From assembly GCF_041270065.1 (NCBI RefSeq), contig NZ_CP065958.1, positions 5,704,001-5,768,000 of the forward strand: a DNA stretch of 64,000 nucleotides. Reading direction: 5' to 3'. Each line of letters begins with the position of its first letter. Positions within the stretch are counted from its first letter, which is position 1. Positions 1 to 9,610 of the stretch are shown here, in pieces. The notes below the pieces were generated by a model, which made no database searches, was not told where the DNA came from, and saw only the letters and a list, made by a program, of their open reading frames with translations. Made by a program: the position numbers and the translations under genes. This DNA is from Streptomyces fradiae. GTDB taxonomy: Bacteria; Actinomycetota; Actinomycetes; Streptomycetales; Streptomycetaceae.

Positions 1-2044
1 CCCCTGGGGGGTGCGCCGGCACGTCGACCCCGGGCCCGCCGCGGCCCGCGTCCGGCACCCGCACAGCCGCCCGCTCGCCGGCTCGCTCGCCGCGCTCACG
101 CCGTACCTCGCGGCCGCAGTCTGCACCCTGAGCATCCTGTACAACGTCGTCGAGGGCCGCAGCGTCGACCGCGTCGTCGTCCTCACCGGGTGCACGGTCG
201 TGCTCGCCCTCGTCGTCCGGCAGGGCATCATGCTGCTCGACAACATCGCCCTCACCCACGAACTGGCCCAGAAGGAGAACCACTTCAGGTCCCTCGTGCA
301 GGGCTCGAGCGACGTCATCATGATCGCCGCGCCGACCGGCATACTGCGCTACGTCAGCCCGGCCGCCGCCGGGGTGTACGGGCGAGAGGCCGAGGAGCTG
401 ATCGGCTCCGAGCTGGCCTCCCTCATCCACCCCGAGGACCTCGGCGGCGTCGTCCACGAGGTGCGCCGCTTCCTGGCCGCCCCGCCCTCCGAGGAGCCCA
501 CCACCCGGATCGAGTGCCGCTTCCGCTCCGGTCGCGGCGACTGGCTCAACGTCGAGTCCACCGTCAACCGGCACCAGGGCGGGCTGATCTTCAACAGCCG
601 CGACGTCACCGAACGGGTCCGGCTCCAGGCCCAGTTGCGGCACAACGCCGAGCACGACCCGCTCACCGACCTGCCCAACCGGGCGCTGTTCACCGAGCGG
701 GTGCGCGGCGCGCTCAGTGGCCGCCGCGCCACCGACATCGGCACCGCGGTGCTCTTCATCGACCTCGACGGCTTCAAGGCGGTCAACGACCGGCTCGGCC
801 ACCAGGCCGGCGACGAACTCCTCGTCCAGGCCGCCCGCCGGCTCCACGAGTCCGTGCGGGCCGGGGACACCGCCGCCCGGCTCGGCGGCGACGAGTTCGC
901 CGCGCTCATCCTCGGCGACGGCAACCGCGACCGGGCCGACCGCGAGTGCCGGGTGGCCGAGATCGCCGACCGGCTGCGGGTCACGCTCTCCCAGCCGTAC
1001 CGGGTGGACGGCGCCGCCCACGAGGTGCGGGTCGCCGCCTCCATCGGCGTCGCCTTCGCCGAGCCCGGCATCGGCGCGGGCGACCTGCTGCGCAACGCCG
1101 ACCTCGCCATGTACCGGGCCAAGGCCGCCGGCAAGGACCGGGTAGAGCTCTACGCCCCGCAGATGCAGGCCGAGGTGGTGCGCCGCACCGAGCTCGCCGC
1201 CCGGCTGCGCACCGCGCTGCACGACGGCGAGTTCGCCCTGCTCCACCAGCCCGTGGTCGACCTGAGCACCGGCCGGATCGCCGCCGTCGCCGCCCAGGCC
1301 CGCTGGCGCTCCGCGCAGGGCATCCTCTTCACGCCGGCCGAGTTCCTGCGGGTCGCCGAGGACGGCGAGCGCACCGCCGAGCTCGGCCGCTGGCTCTTGG
1401 AGGAGGCCGTCGAGCAGGCCGCCGAGCGGGCCGGAATCGGCCATCGCGCCCCGGTCACCGTGCGGCTCTCCGCCCGCCGGCTGCTCGACCGCTCGCTGCC
1501 GCTGGGCTCCGTCGAGTCGCTGCTCACCCGGCACGGGCTGCCCTCCGGCTCGCTGATCGTCGAGCTCGCCGACAGCGACCCCCGGGACCCCCGGGTCTCC
1601 TTCGACGAGCTGGAGCAGCGCCTGGCCGCCCTGCGCCGGCTCGGCGTCAAGATCGCCCTCGACGGATTCGGCAGCGGACATGCCGCGATCAACGCCCTGC
1701 GGCGGCTTCCGGTCGACATACTGAAGCTGGACCGCGGCCTGGTCGAGGGCATCGTGGAATCGGCCAGACTGCGCAAGATCACCAGCGGGCTGCTCCGCAT
1801 CGCCGGCGACCTCGGGATGCAGTCCGTCGCCGACGGCGTGGACATGCCCGAGCAGGTGCTGGCGCTGCGCTCCATGGGCTGCACCCACGGCCAGGGCATG
1901 GCGTTCTCCGGCCCGCTGGACGAGTACCGGCTGCGCCGGGCGCTGGTGCGGGACGAGTATCCGCTGCCCGGAGCGGTCGCGGTCAGCGCCGGAAACCGGC
2001 CGCCCACCCGCTCACATGATGAGACGCCTGTCCCACCTACTTGA
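1..2044 (+). CDS. PAS-GGDEF-EAL protein (diguanylate cyclase), 5' end outside window
   Basis: The frame is open to the window edge, so the N-terminus is missing; an in-frame GTG lies at 11 and residues are counted from it. Two hydrophobic segments (about 25-50 and 55-78) are followed by a PAS/PAC domain (about 94-200), a GGDEF domain and an EAL-type domain (about 385-640). The GGDEF motif is intact at 292-296, and an RxxD inhibitory site (RAGD, 283-286) sits exactly five residues upstream, so cyclic-di-GMP synthesis with product inhibition is likely. The EAL domain has lost its signature: AQARW stands where EALxRW is expected, and LDGFG where LDDFG is expected, so phosphodiesterase activity is unlikely. 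Position before ilvB matches SCO5511, which I recall as the CdgC orthologue; that name is not proven here. Confidence 0.9.
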   Translation, partial: PWGVRRHVDPGPAAARVRHPHSRPLAGSLAALTPYLAAAVCTLSILYNVVEGRSVDRVVVLTGCTVVLALVVRQGIMLLDNIALTHELAQKENHFRSLVQGSSDVIMIAAPTGILRYVSPAAAGVYGREAEELIGSELASLIHPEDLGGVVHEVRRFLAAPPSEEPTTRIECRFRSGRGDWLNVESTVNRHQGGLIFNSRDVTERVRLQAQLRHNAEHDPLTDLPNRALFTERVRGALSGRRATDIGTAVLFIDLDGFKAVNDRLGHQAGDELLVQAARRLHESVRAGDTAARLGGDEFAALILGDGNRDRADRECRVAEIADRLRVTLSQPYRVDGAAHEVRVAASIGVAFAEPGIGAGDLLRNADLAMYRAKAAGKDRVELYAPQMQAEVVRRTELAARLRTALHDGEFALLHQPVVDLSTGRIAAVAAQARWRSAQGILFTPAEFLRVAEDGERTAELGRWLLEEAVEQAAERAGIGHRAPVTVRLSARRLLDRSLPLGSVESLLTRHGLPSGSLIVELADSDPRDPRVSFDELEQRLAALRRLGVKIALDGFGSGHAAINALRRLPVDILKLDRGLVEGIVESARLRKITSGLLRIAGDLGMQSVADGVDMPEQVLALRSMGCTHGQGMAFSGPLDEYRLRRALVRDEYPLPGAVAVSAGNRPPTRSHDETPVPPT

Positions 2045-2077
2045 CAGTGACAGTGCGTCGGGGGGAGGGTCAGTGCC

Positions 2078-2119
2078 ATGCGCACCCGAATTCTCGTACT
2101 TGGACAGCGCGTCGGCTGA
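2078..2119 (+). CDS. ilvB leader peptide (MRTRILVLGQRVG)
   Basis: This 13-codon reading frame has a strong ribosome site (GGGGGAGGG, 2061-2069) eight bases before its ATG. It contains the consecutive codons Ile-Leu-Val-Leu and a further Val near the end. It lies about 145 bases before ilvB and is followed by a hairpin with a T-run. That is the layout of classical transcription attenuation by branched-chain amino acid supply, which comparative work has predicted before actinobacterial ilvB genes. The peptide is inferred to be regulatory only, with no function as a protein. Confidence 0.8.
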   Translation: MRTRILVLGQRVG

Positions 2120-2161
2120 GGCAGGCCAAGGAAGGCCCGCCTGAAACGCACCCGACGCGCT

Positions 2162-2195
2162 CCCCTCGCTTGCCTATCGGCACGGGGGGTTTTTT
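2162..2195 (+). terminator. ilvB attenuator terminator
   Basis: CCCC (2162-2165) can pair with the G-run 2184-2189, with an inner TGCC/GGCA stem (2171-2174 / 2179-2182) and loop TATC. A run of six T follows at 2190-2195. The stem is imperfect and asymmetric. An alternative antiterminator with the region 2120-2160 is plausible but I have not folded it. Confidence 0.6.
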
Positions 2196-2264
2196 GTTGC
2201 ACCGGATCACCCCGAAGTCGTACCAAACCCTCGCAAAAACCTCTGCTTCGAGAAGAGAATGCTG

Positions 2265-4112
2265 ATGACCGAGCAGGCCACCGGGCACCATCCGCAGCCG
2301 CGGACCCGTAGCGGCGCACAGCCCGCCACCACCGTCGAGCACGTCACGGGTGCGCAGTCCCTCATCCGCTCTCTCGAGGAAGTGGGCGCCGACACCGTCT
2401 TCGGCATTCCGGGCGGCGCGATTCTCCCGGCGTACGACCCGATGATGGACTCGAAGCGGGTCCGCCACATCCTGGTCCGCCACGAGCAGGGCGCGGGCCA
2501 CGCCGCCACCGGTTACGCGCAGGCCACCGGCAAGGTCGGCGTCTGCATGGCGACCTCGGGCCCCGGTGCGACCAACCTGGTCACCCCGATCGCCGACGCC
2601 CACATGGACTCCGTCCCGCTCGTCGCGATCACCGGCCAGGTCTCCTCCAAGGCGATCGGCACCGACGCCTTCCAGGAGGCGGACATCTGCGGCATCACGA
2701 TGCCGATCACCAAGCACAACTTCCTGGTCACCCGGGCCGAGGACATCCCGCGGACCATCGCCGAGGCCTTCCACATCGCCGCCACCGGCCGCCCCGGCCC
2801 GGTCCTGGTCGACATCGCCAAGGACGCCCTCCAGGCGAAGACCACCTTCAGCTGGCCGCCGCAGACCGAGCTGCCCGGCTACCGCCCGGTGACCAAGCCG
2901 CACGCCAAGCAGATCCGCGAGGCCGCCAAGCTGATCACCGCCGCCAAGCGGCCCGTCCTGTACGTCGGCGGCGGCGTCCTGAAGGCCGGCGCCACCGCCG
3001 AGCTGAAGGTCCTCGCGGAGCTCACCGGCGCCCCGGTCACCACCACCCTGATGGCCCTGGGCGCGTTCCCCGACAGCCACCCGCTGCACGTGGGAATGCC
3101 CGGCATGCACGGTGCGGTCACCGCCGTCACCGCGCTGCAGAAGGCCGACCTGATCGTCGCCCTCGGCGCCCGCTTCGACGACCGCGTCACCGGCAAGCTG
3201 GACAGCTTCGCCCCGTACGCCAAGATCGTCCACGCCGACATCGACCCGGCGGAGATCGGCAAGAACCGCACCGCCGACGTCCCGATCGTCGGCGACGCCC
3301 GCGAGGTCATCGCCGACCTGGTCCAGGCCGTCCAGGCCGAGCACAGCGACGGCCACAAGGGCGACTACACCGCCTGGTGGAGCGACCTGAACCGCTGGCG
3401 CGAGACCTACCCGCTCGGCTACGACCTGCCGGAGGACGGCAGCCTCTCGCCGCAGCAGGTCATCGAGCGGATCGGCAAGCTCGCCCCCGAGGGCACGATC
3501 TTCGCCGCCGGCGTCGGCCAGCACCAGATGTGGGCCGCCCACTTCATCGACTACGAGCAGCCCGCGACCTGGCTCAACTCCGGCGGCGCCGGAACGATGG
3601 GCTACGCGGTCCCGGCCGCCATGGGCGCCAAGGCCGGCATGCCGGACCGCACGGTCTGGGCGGTCGACGGCGACGGCTGCTTCCAGATGACCAATCAGGA
3701 GCTCACCACCTGCGCCCTGAACAACATCCCGATCAAGGTCGCCATCATCAACAACGGTGCCCTCGGCATGGTCCGTCAGTGGCAGACCCTCTTCTACAAC
3801 CAGCGCTACTCCAACACGGTCCTGCACTCCGGCCCGGAGGACATCAACCCGGAGGCCAAGGGCACCCGCGTCCCGGACTTCGTGAAGCTGTCCGAGGCCA
3901 TGGGCTGTGTCGCCCTGCGCTGTGAGGACCCGGCCGACCTGGACAAGGTCATCGCCGAGGCCAACGCCATCAACGACCGCCCGGTCGTGATCGACTTCAT
4001 CGTCCACGAGGACGCGCAGGTCTGGCCGATGGTCGCCGCCGGCACCTCGAACGACGAGGTCATGGCCGCCCGGGGCGTCCGCCCCGACTTCGGCGACGGC
4101 GAAGACGACTGA
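2265..4112 (+). CDS. ilvB: acetolactate synthase large subunit
   Basis: Catalyses the first common step of Val/Leu/Ile synthesis: two pyruvate to 2-acetolactate, or pyruvate plus 2-ketobutyrate to 2-aceto-2-hydroxybutyrate, with ThDP, Mg and FAD. The product is 615 residues, normal for the family. The ThDP-activating Glu is in [13 protein letters not shown] (about residue 74), and the ThDP/Mg motif GDGCFQM...NN starts near residue 468. The N-terminal 30 residues are a non-conserved extension typical of Streptomyces. I place the start at ATG 2265, 7-8 bases after GAGAAGAG; an ATG two codons earlier (2259) is too close to that site. It is first in ilvBNC and ilvN follows after 36 bases. The attenuator at 2078-2195 should control it. 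Confidence 0.97.
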   Translation: MTEQATGHHPQPRTRSGAQPATTVEHVTGAQSLIRSLEEVGADTVFGIPGGAILPAYDPMMDSKRVRHILVRHEQGAGHAATGYAQATGKVGVCMATSGPGATNLVTPIADAHMDSVPLVAITGQVSSKAIGTDAFQEADICGITMPITKHNFLVTRAEDIPRTIAEAFHIAATGRPGPVLVDIAKDALQAKTTFSWPPQTELPGYRPVTKPHAKQIREAAKLITAAKRPVLYVGGGVLKAGATAELKVLAELTGAPVTTTLMALGAFPDSHPLHVGMPGMHGAVTAVTALQKADLIVALGARFDDRVTGKLDSFAPYAKIVHADIDPAEIGKNRTADVPIVGDAREVIADLVQAVQAEHSDGHKGDYTAWWSDLNRWRETYPLGYDLPEDGSLSPQQVIERIGKLAPEGTIFAAGVGQHQMWAAHFIDYEQPATWLNSGGAGTMGYAVPAAMGAKAGMPDRTVWAVDGDGCFQMTNQELTTCALNNIPIKVAIINNGALGMVRQWQTLFYNQRYSNTVLHSGPEDINPEAKGTRVPDFVKLSEAMGCVALRCEDPADLDKVIAEANAINDRPVVIDFIVHEDAQVWPMVAAGTSNDEVMAARGVRPDFGDGEDD

Positions 4113-4148
4113 GGCGAAGAGCGAAAGCGCGAACAGGAGACCCCCATC

Positions 4149-4664
4149 ATGTCCACGAAGCACACGCTCTCCGTCCTGGTCGAGAACACGCCCGGCATCC
4201 TCGCCCGGATCGCCGCCCTGTTCTCCCGCCGCGGCTTCAACATCGACTCGCTCGCGGTCGGTGTCACCGAGCACCCCGACATCTCCCGCATCACCATCGT
4301 GGTCGGTGTCGAGGACCTGCCCCTGGAGCAGGTGACCAAGCAGCTCAACAAGCTGGTCAACGTCCTGAAGATCGTCGAACTCGAGCCCAGCGCCGCGATC
4401 CAGCGCGAGCTCGTCCTGGTGAAGGTCCGCGCCGACAACGAGACCCGCTCCCAGATCGTCGAGATCGTCCAGCTGTTCCGCGCCAAGACCGTGGACGTCT
4501 CGCCCGAGGCGGTCACCATCGAGGCCACCGGTTCGAGTGACAAGCTGGAGGCGATGCTCAAGATGCTGGAGCAGTTCGGCATCAAGGAGCTCGTCCAGTC
4601 CGGCACGATCGCCATAGGGCGCGGGGCCCGGTCCATCACGGACCGCTCGCTGCGCGCCCTCGAC

Positions 4665-4676
<12 letters not shown>
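4149..4676 (+). CDS. ilvN: acetolactate synthase small (regulatory) subunit
   Basis: Regulatory partner of IlvB that activates it and confers valine feedback inhibition. At 175 residues it has the usual length. An N-terminal ACT domain (about 5-80) contains NTPGILARIAALFSRRGFNIDSLAVG-type sequence with the Gly/Asn residues expected at the ligand site, followed by the C-terminal ALS small-subunit domain. A ribosome site (AGGAG, 4135-4139) precedes the ATG. The stop codon lies inside the first unit of a 17-bp tandem repeat (see 4665-4732), so the C-terminal end (about RSA) is encoded by repeat DNA. Confidence 0.97.
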
Positions 4677-5856
<1,180 letters not shown>

Positions 5857-5863
5857 GCCTCTG

Positions 5864-5898
5864 GGCCCGGGTCCGGACACAGTGTCCGCACCCGGGCC
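5864..5898 (+). terminator. ilvC terminator hairpin
   Basis: GGCCCGGGT (5864-5872) pairs with ACCCGGGCC (5890-5898). After one mismatch the inner CGGAC/GTCCG arms extend the stem. No T-run follows, which is common in Streptomyces. Confidence 0.7.
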
Positions 5899-6092
5899 AC
5901 ATCGTTGGACACCCCGTCCAACCACGGAAGGGTGATCCTTCCAACGAGGCGCAGGAACCGCGCCACCGCACCACTACACTGCTCAACAACATCGCGTCTG
6001 GCCCACAGCGTCGTGCGCTTTCACGCGGCAAGCCCCCTCCACCGCTGCGGCCGTCGGGACGGCCGTCCGCACCGTCTCTGTGAGGACTCAAC
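5899..6092 (+). promoter_or_regulatory. serA upstream region with two tandem hairpins
   Basis: GTTGGAC/GTCCAAC (5904-5910 / 5916-5922, loop ACCCC) is followed directly by GGAAGG/CCTTCC (5926-5931 / 5937-5942). A TACACT hexamer at about 5974 could be a -10 element, which would leave a leader of roughly 110 bases before the serA GTG. No leader peptide or known riboswitch was recognised. Confidence 0.4.
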
Positions 6093-7682
6093 GTGAGCTC
6101 GAAACCCGTCGTACTCATCGCTGAAGAGCTGTCGCCCGCCACCGTGGACGCACTGGGCCCGGACTTCGAGATCCGGCAGTGCAACGGCGCCGACCGCGCG
6201 GAGCTGCTCCCCGCGATCGCCGACGTCGACGCCATCCTGATCCGCTCCGCGACCAAGGTCGACGCGGAGGCCATCGCCGCCGCCAAGAAGCTGCGCGTGG
6301 TCGCCCGCGCCGGTGTCGGCCTGGACAACGTGGACGTCTCCGCCGCCACCAAGGCCGGCGTGATGGTCGTGAACGCCCCGACCTCCAACATCGTCACCGC
6401 CGCCGAGCTCGCCTGCGGTCTGCTCGTCGCCACCGCGCGCAACATCCCGCAGGCCAACACCGCGCTGAAGAACGGCGAGTGGAAGCGCTCGAAGTACACC
6501 GGCGTCGAGCTCAGCGAGAAGACCCTCGGCGTCGTCGGCCTCGGCCGCATCGGCGTCCTGGTCGCCCAGCGCATGTCCGCGTTCGGCATGAAGATCGTCG
6601 CCTACGACCCCTACGTGCAGCCGGCCCGCGCCGCCCAGATGGGCGTGAAGCTGCTGTCCCTGGACGAGCTGCTCGAGGTCGCCGACTTCATCACCGTCCA
6701 CCTGCCGAAGACCCCGGAGACCCTCGGTCTCATCGGCGACGAGGCGCTGCACAAGGTCAAGCCCTCGGTCCGGATCGTCAACGCCGCGCGCGGCGGGATC
6801 GTGGACGAGGCGGCGCTGTACTCGGCGCTCAAGGAGGGCCGGGTCGCCGGCGCGGGCCTCGACGTGTACGCGAAGGAGCCCTGCACGGACTCCCCGCTCT
6901 TCGAGCTCGACCAGGTCGTCTGCACCCCGCACCTCGGCGCCTCCACGGACGAGGCCCAGGAGAAGGCGGGCATCGCGGTCGCCCGCTCGGTGCGCCTGGC
7001 GCTCGCCGGCGAGCTGGTCCCGGACGCGGTCAACGTCCAGGGCGGCGTCATCGCCGAGGACGTGAAGCCGGGTCTGCCGCTGGCCGAGAAGCTCGGCCGG
7101 ATCTTCACCGCCCTGGCCGGCGAGGTCGCCTCGCGCCTTGACGTCGAGGTCTACGGCGAGATCACCCAGCACGATGTGAAGGTGCTCGAACTCTCCGCGC
7201 TCAAGGGCGTGTTCGAGGACGTGGTCGACGAGACCGTGTCGTACGTCAACGCCCCGCTGTTCGCGCAGGAGCGCGGTGTCGAGGTGCGTCTGACCACGAG
7301 CTCCGAGTCGCCCGACCACCGCAACATGGTCACCGTGCGCGGCACGCTCTCGAACGGCCAGGAGATCTCGGTCTCCGGCACCCTCGCGGGCCCGAAGCAC
7401 CTGCAGAAGATCGTCGCGGTCGGCGACTACGACGTGGACCTGGCGCTCGCCGACCACATGGCGGTGCTGCGCTACGAGGACCGTCCGGGCGTCGTCGGCA
7501 CGGTCGGCAGGATCCTGGGCGAGGCCGGTCTGAACATCGCCGGCATGCAGGTCTCCCGGACCGTGGAGGGCGGCGAGGCGCTCGTCGTGCTCACCGTCGA
7601 CGAGACCGTCCCGGCGCCGGTCCTCGCGGAGATCGCGGAGGAGATCGGCGCGGCCTCGGCCCGCTCGGTCAACCTGGTCTGA
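6093..7682 (+). CDS. serA: D-3-phosphoglycerate dehydrogenase
   Basis: Oxidises 3-phosphoglycerate to 3-phosphohydroxypyruvate with NAD, the first step of serine synthesis. At 529 residues it is the long actinobacterial form. The order is: catalytic/NAD-binding core with GLGRIG (about 149-154) and catalytic His in CTPHLGAS (about 280), then an allosteric substrate-binding domain (about 320-450), then a C-terminal ACT domain (about 455-528) for serine feedback. GTG 6093 follows GAGGA with nine bases between. It follows ilvC on the same strand but is separated by a hairpin, so it is probably its own transcription unit. Confidence 0.96.
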   Translation: MSSKPVVLIAEELSPATVDALGPDFEIRQCNGADRAELLPAIADVDAILIRSATKVDAEAIAAAKKLRVVARAGVGLDNVDVSAATKAGVMVVNAPTSNIVTAAELACGLLVATARNIPQANTALKNGEWKRSKYTGVELSEKTLGVVGLGRIGVLVAQRMSAFGMKIVAYDPYVQPARAAQMGVKLLSLDELLEVADFITVHLPKTPETLGLIGDEALHKVKPSVRIVNAARGGIVDEAALYSALKEGRVAGAGLDVYAKEPCTDSPLFELDQVVCTPHLGASTDEAQEKAGIAVARSVRLALAGELVPDAVNVQGGVIAEDVKPGLPLAEKLGRIFTALAGEVASRLDVEVYGEITQHDVKVLELSALKGVFEDVVDETVSYVNAPLFAQERGVEVRLTTSSESPDHRNMVTVRGTLSNGQEISVSGTLAGPKHLQKIVAVGDYDVDLALADHMAVLRYEDRPGVVGTVGRILGEAGLNIAGMQVSRTVEGGEALVVLTVDETVPAPVLAEIAEEIGAASARSVNLV

Positions 7683-7706
7683 CCCGTCTGACCGGTGGAT
7701 ACACCC

Positions 7707-7757
7707 GTACCCGGCCGCTAGACATCCGTCTTACACGGGCGTCTAGTGGCCGGGTAC
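7707..7757. promoter_or_regulatory. 51-bp near-perfect palindrome, TetR operator and promoter
   Basis: The arms are centred on 7732. Outer arms GTACCCGGCC (7707-7716) and GGCCGGGTAC (7748-7757) are perfect, as are CTAGAC (7718-7723) / GTCTAG (7741-7746) and CCGT / ACGG (7726-7729 / 7735-7738). A possible promoter sits within it: TTACAC (7731-7736), an 18-bp spacer and TACAGT (7755-7760). That places transcription close to the ATG at 7767. It could also end serA transcripts. Confidence 0.75.
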
Positions 7758-7766
7758 AGTGCTGTC

Positions 7767-8339
7767 ATGGGACACAAGGAAGATCTGCTGGAGGGCGCCA
7801 AGCGCTGCCTCCTGGAGAAGGGGTACGGGCGCACCACCGCCCGTGACGTCGTCGCCGCCTCCGGCACCAACCTCGCCTCCATCGGCTACCACTACGGCTC
7901 CAAGGACGCCCTGCTCCAGCAGGCCTTCCTCGCGCTCACCGAGGAGTGGGGCGACGCGGTCGGCGGGGCCGACGCCGAGGGTGCCGACAAGCTCCCCGCC
8001 GATCCGTACGAACGGTTCCGCGCCGTCTGGGAGCGCCTGATCGGCGCCGCCGAGGCGAGCCGCCCGGTCTGGAAGCTGCAGACCGAGGTCGTCACCCGCC
8101 TCGACGACGACGAGAAGCTCCGTGAGGCGATCAAGGAGCCGCAGCGGGAGGGCCGGCTCGGCATGGCCGAGGGCATGCTCGGCATCGACCCGGCGGCGGA
8201 CCCCGAGAAGGCCCGGGTCGCCGGCCTGCTCCTGCAGGCCCTGGCGACCGGCGTGATGATCCAGTGGGTGGTCGATCCGGAGACCGCGCCGACCGCCGGT
8301 GACCTGACCGAGGGGCTCAAGGTGCTGATGGGGGAGTAG
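7767..8339 (+). CDS. TetR-family transcriptional regulator
   Basis: DNA-binding repressor of 190 residues. The N-terminal HTH (about 10-50) reads TTARDVVAASGTNLASIGYHYGSKDALL, a typical TetR recognition helix. The C-terminal ligand domain is not recognised. I chose ATG 7767 rather than GTG 7746, because 7746 lies inside the palindrome and TACAGT at 7755-7760 would put the transcript start near 7767; there is no ribosome site, so a leaderless mRNA is likely. The 51-bp palindrome over its promoter suggests autorepression. The DoxX-like gene on the other strand is convergent, so the regulated target is unknown. Confidence 0.9.
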   Translation: MGHKEDLLEGAKRCLLEKGYGRTTARDVVAASGTNLASIGYHYGSKDALLQQAFLALTEEWGDAVGGADAEGADKLPADPYERFRAVWERLIGAAEASRPVWKLQTEVVTRLDDDEKLREAIKEPQREGRLGMAEGMLGIDPAADPEKARVAGLLLQALATGVMIQWVVDPETAPTAGDLTEGLKVLMGE

Positions 8340-8359
8340 GGCTGGTCAGACCGGCCCGG

Positions 8360-8800
8360 TCATTCCACCCGGTCCGCCCGGTAGCGCTCCGCGAGCCGGG
8401 CCAGGGCGACCGCGCCGAGCAGCAGGCCGAAGTCGCGCAGGGCGACGTCGTAGTAGCCGGGGATGGTCAGCAGGTTGATGATGATGCCGGCCAGCCAGGC
8501 CGCCACCAGCCAGCCGCCGAACCGCGGGGCGAGCGCGACGGCGACGCCCGCGACGATCTCGATGACGCCCACCGCGTACATGGCCTGCTGCGCGGTGCCC
8601 GGGACGATGTCGTCGATCCAGGGCGCGAGGTACTGGGGCCAGTCGGTGAGCAGATTGGCGAACTTGTCCAGGCCGAACAGGATCGGCGCCACGGTGAAGC
8701 CGGTGCGCAGGATGAGGAAGGCCTGGTAGCCGGGGTCGTGGAGCGCGGCCCGGCGTTGCTGCCGCCCGGGAGTGGTGGATGGGGCAGTGGGGGACGACAT
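8360..8800 (-). CDS. DoxX-like four-helix membrane protein
   Basis: A 146-residue protein with four predicted transmembrane segments (about 28-48, 70-92, 98-112 and 118-136) after a short polar N-terminus. The LRTGFTVAPILFGLDKF...GVIEIVAGVAVAL pattern resembles the DoxX/DoxD-like superfamily. Members have been linked to redox balance or quinone pathways, but function here is unknown. The ATG at 8800 has GAGAGG about nine bases upstream. It is transcribed divergently from the HTH regulator at 8914, with an inverted repeat between them, so that regulator is the likely controller. Confidence 0.8.
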   Translation of the reverse strand: MSSPTAPSTTPGRQQRRAALHDPGYQAFLILRTGFTVAPILFGLDKFANLLTDWPQYLAPWIDDIVPGTAQQAMYAVGVIEIVAGVAVALAPRFGGWLVAAWLAGIIINLLTIPGYYDVALRDFGLLLGAVALARLAERYRADRVE

Positions 8801-8834
8801 GGCGCACGCCTCTCATGGCTCTCGCTGCCGATTT

Positions 8835-8864
8835 TTCTATCGACAACTCTCATTAACGATAGAA
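8835..8864. promoter_or_regulatory. inverted repeat between DoxX-like gene and HTH regulator
   Basis: TTCTATCG (8835-8842) and CGATAGAA (8857-8864) are perfect 8-bp arms separated by 14 bases, placed about 35 bases upstream of the DoxX-like start and about 50 before the regulator. A shared operator is the natural reading. Confidence 0.65.
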
Positions 8865-8913
8865 GCGCGCTCGCTCTCTTAAGTCAATGGGGGTGGGTTT
8901 TACACTGGTGTTC

Positions 8914-9579
8914 GTGGAGCACTCGAATGACGTATCGGCGGTAGCCGCCCTTGACGAGCCGACCCGGCGCCGGCTCTACGACCATGTGGTCCGCCGGCCG
9001 GATCCGGTCGGCCGCGACGAGGCAGCCGAGGCGCTCGGACTCGCCCGGCAGACCGCCGCCTTCCACCTCGACCGGCTGGCCGACGAGGGCCTGCTCGACG
9101 TGGTCTACGAGCGCCGCTCCGGCCGGACCGGGCCGGGCGCCGGCCGCCCCGCCAAGCTGTACCGGCGCTCCGGGCGCGAGGTCGCCGTCAGCCTGCCCGA
9201 GCGGCACTACGAACTCGCCGGCCGGCTGCTCGCCCAGGCCCTGGAGGAGTCCGAGACCACCGGCGAGCCCGCCCGGGAGGTCCTGCACCGCAACGCCCAC
9301 GCCCTCGGCGCCCGGCTCGCCGAGCGGGAGTGCGCCGAGCTCTTCGCCTTCCTGGAGCGGTACGGCTTCGAGCCGCGCCCCGACGGCCCGGACGGCACCG
9401 CGCTCGTGCTCGGCAACTGCCCGTTCCACGCGCTCGCGCGCGAACACACCGCCACCGTCTGCGGGTTGAACCTGCATCTGATGCGCGGAGTCCTCGAAGG
9501 ACTCGACGAGCAGGGGTACGAGGCGTGCCTGGCGCCCGGTGAGGGCCACTGCTGCGTCCGCCTGGAGCCGACCTCGTAA
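8914..9579 (+). CDS. HTH regulator of SufR-like (COG2345) type with C-terminal cysteines
   Basis: A 221-residue protein with an N-terminal winged HTH (LDEPTRRRLYDHV...AEALGLARQTAAFHLDRLADEGLLD) and a C-terminal sensory region. The C-terminal third has CPFHALAREHTATVC and then CLAPGEGHCC. SufR-type regulators hold an Fe-S cluster through cysteines in this arrangement, so redox or Fe-S sensing is inferred. The start is uncertain: GTG 8914 fits a leaderless transcript from TACACT (8901-8906), while ATG 8887 would add nine residues; neither has a clear ribosome site. It is divergent from the DoxX-like gene. Confidence 0.82.
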   Translation: MEHSNDVSAVAALDEPTRRRLYDHVVRRPDPVGRDEAAEALGLARQTAAFHLDRLADEGLLDVVYERRSGRTGPGAGRPAKLYRRSGREVAVSLPERHYELAGRLLAQALEESETTGEPAREVLHRNAHALGARLAERECAELFAFLERYGFEPRPDGPDGTALVLGNCPFHALAREHTATVCGLNLHLMRGVLEGLDEQGYEACLAPGEGHCCVRLEPTS

Positions 9580-9610
9580 GACCTCGTGACAACCCCGGCG
9601 CTCAACCGCC

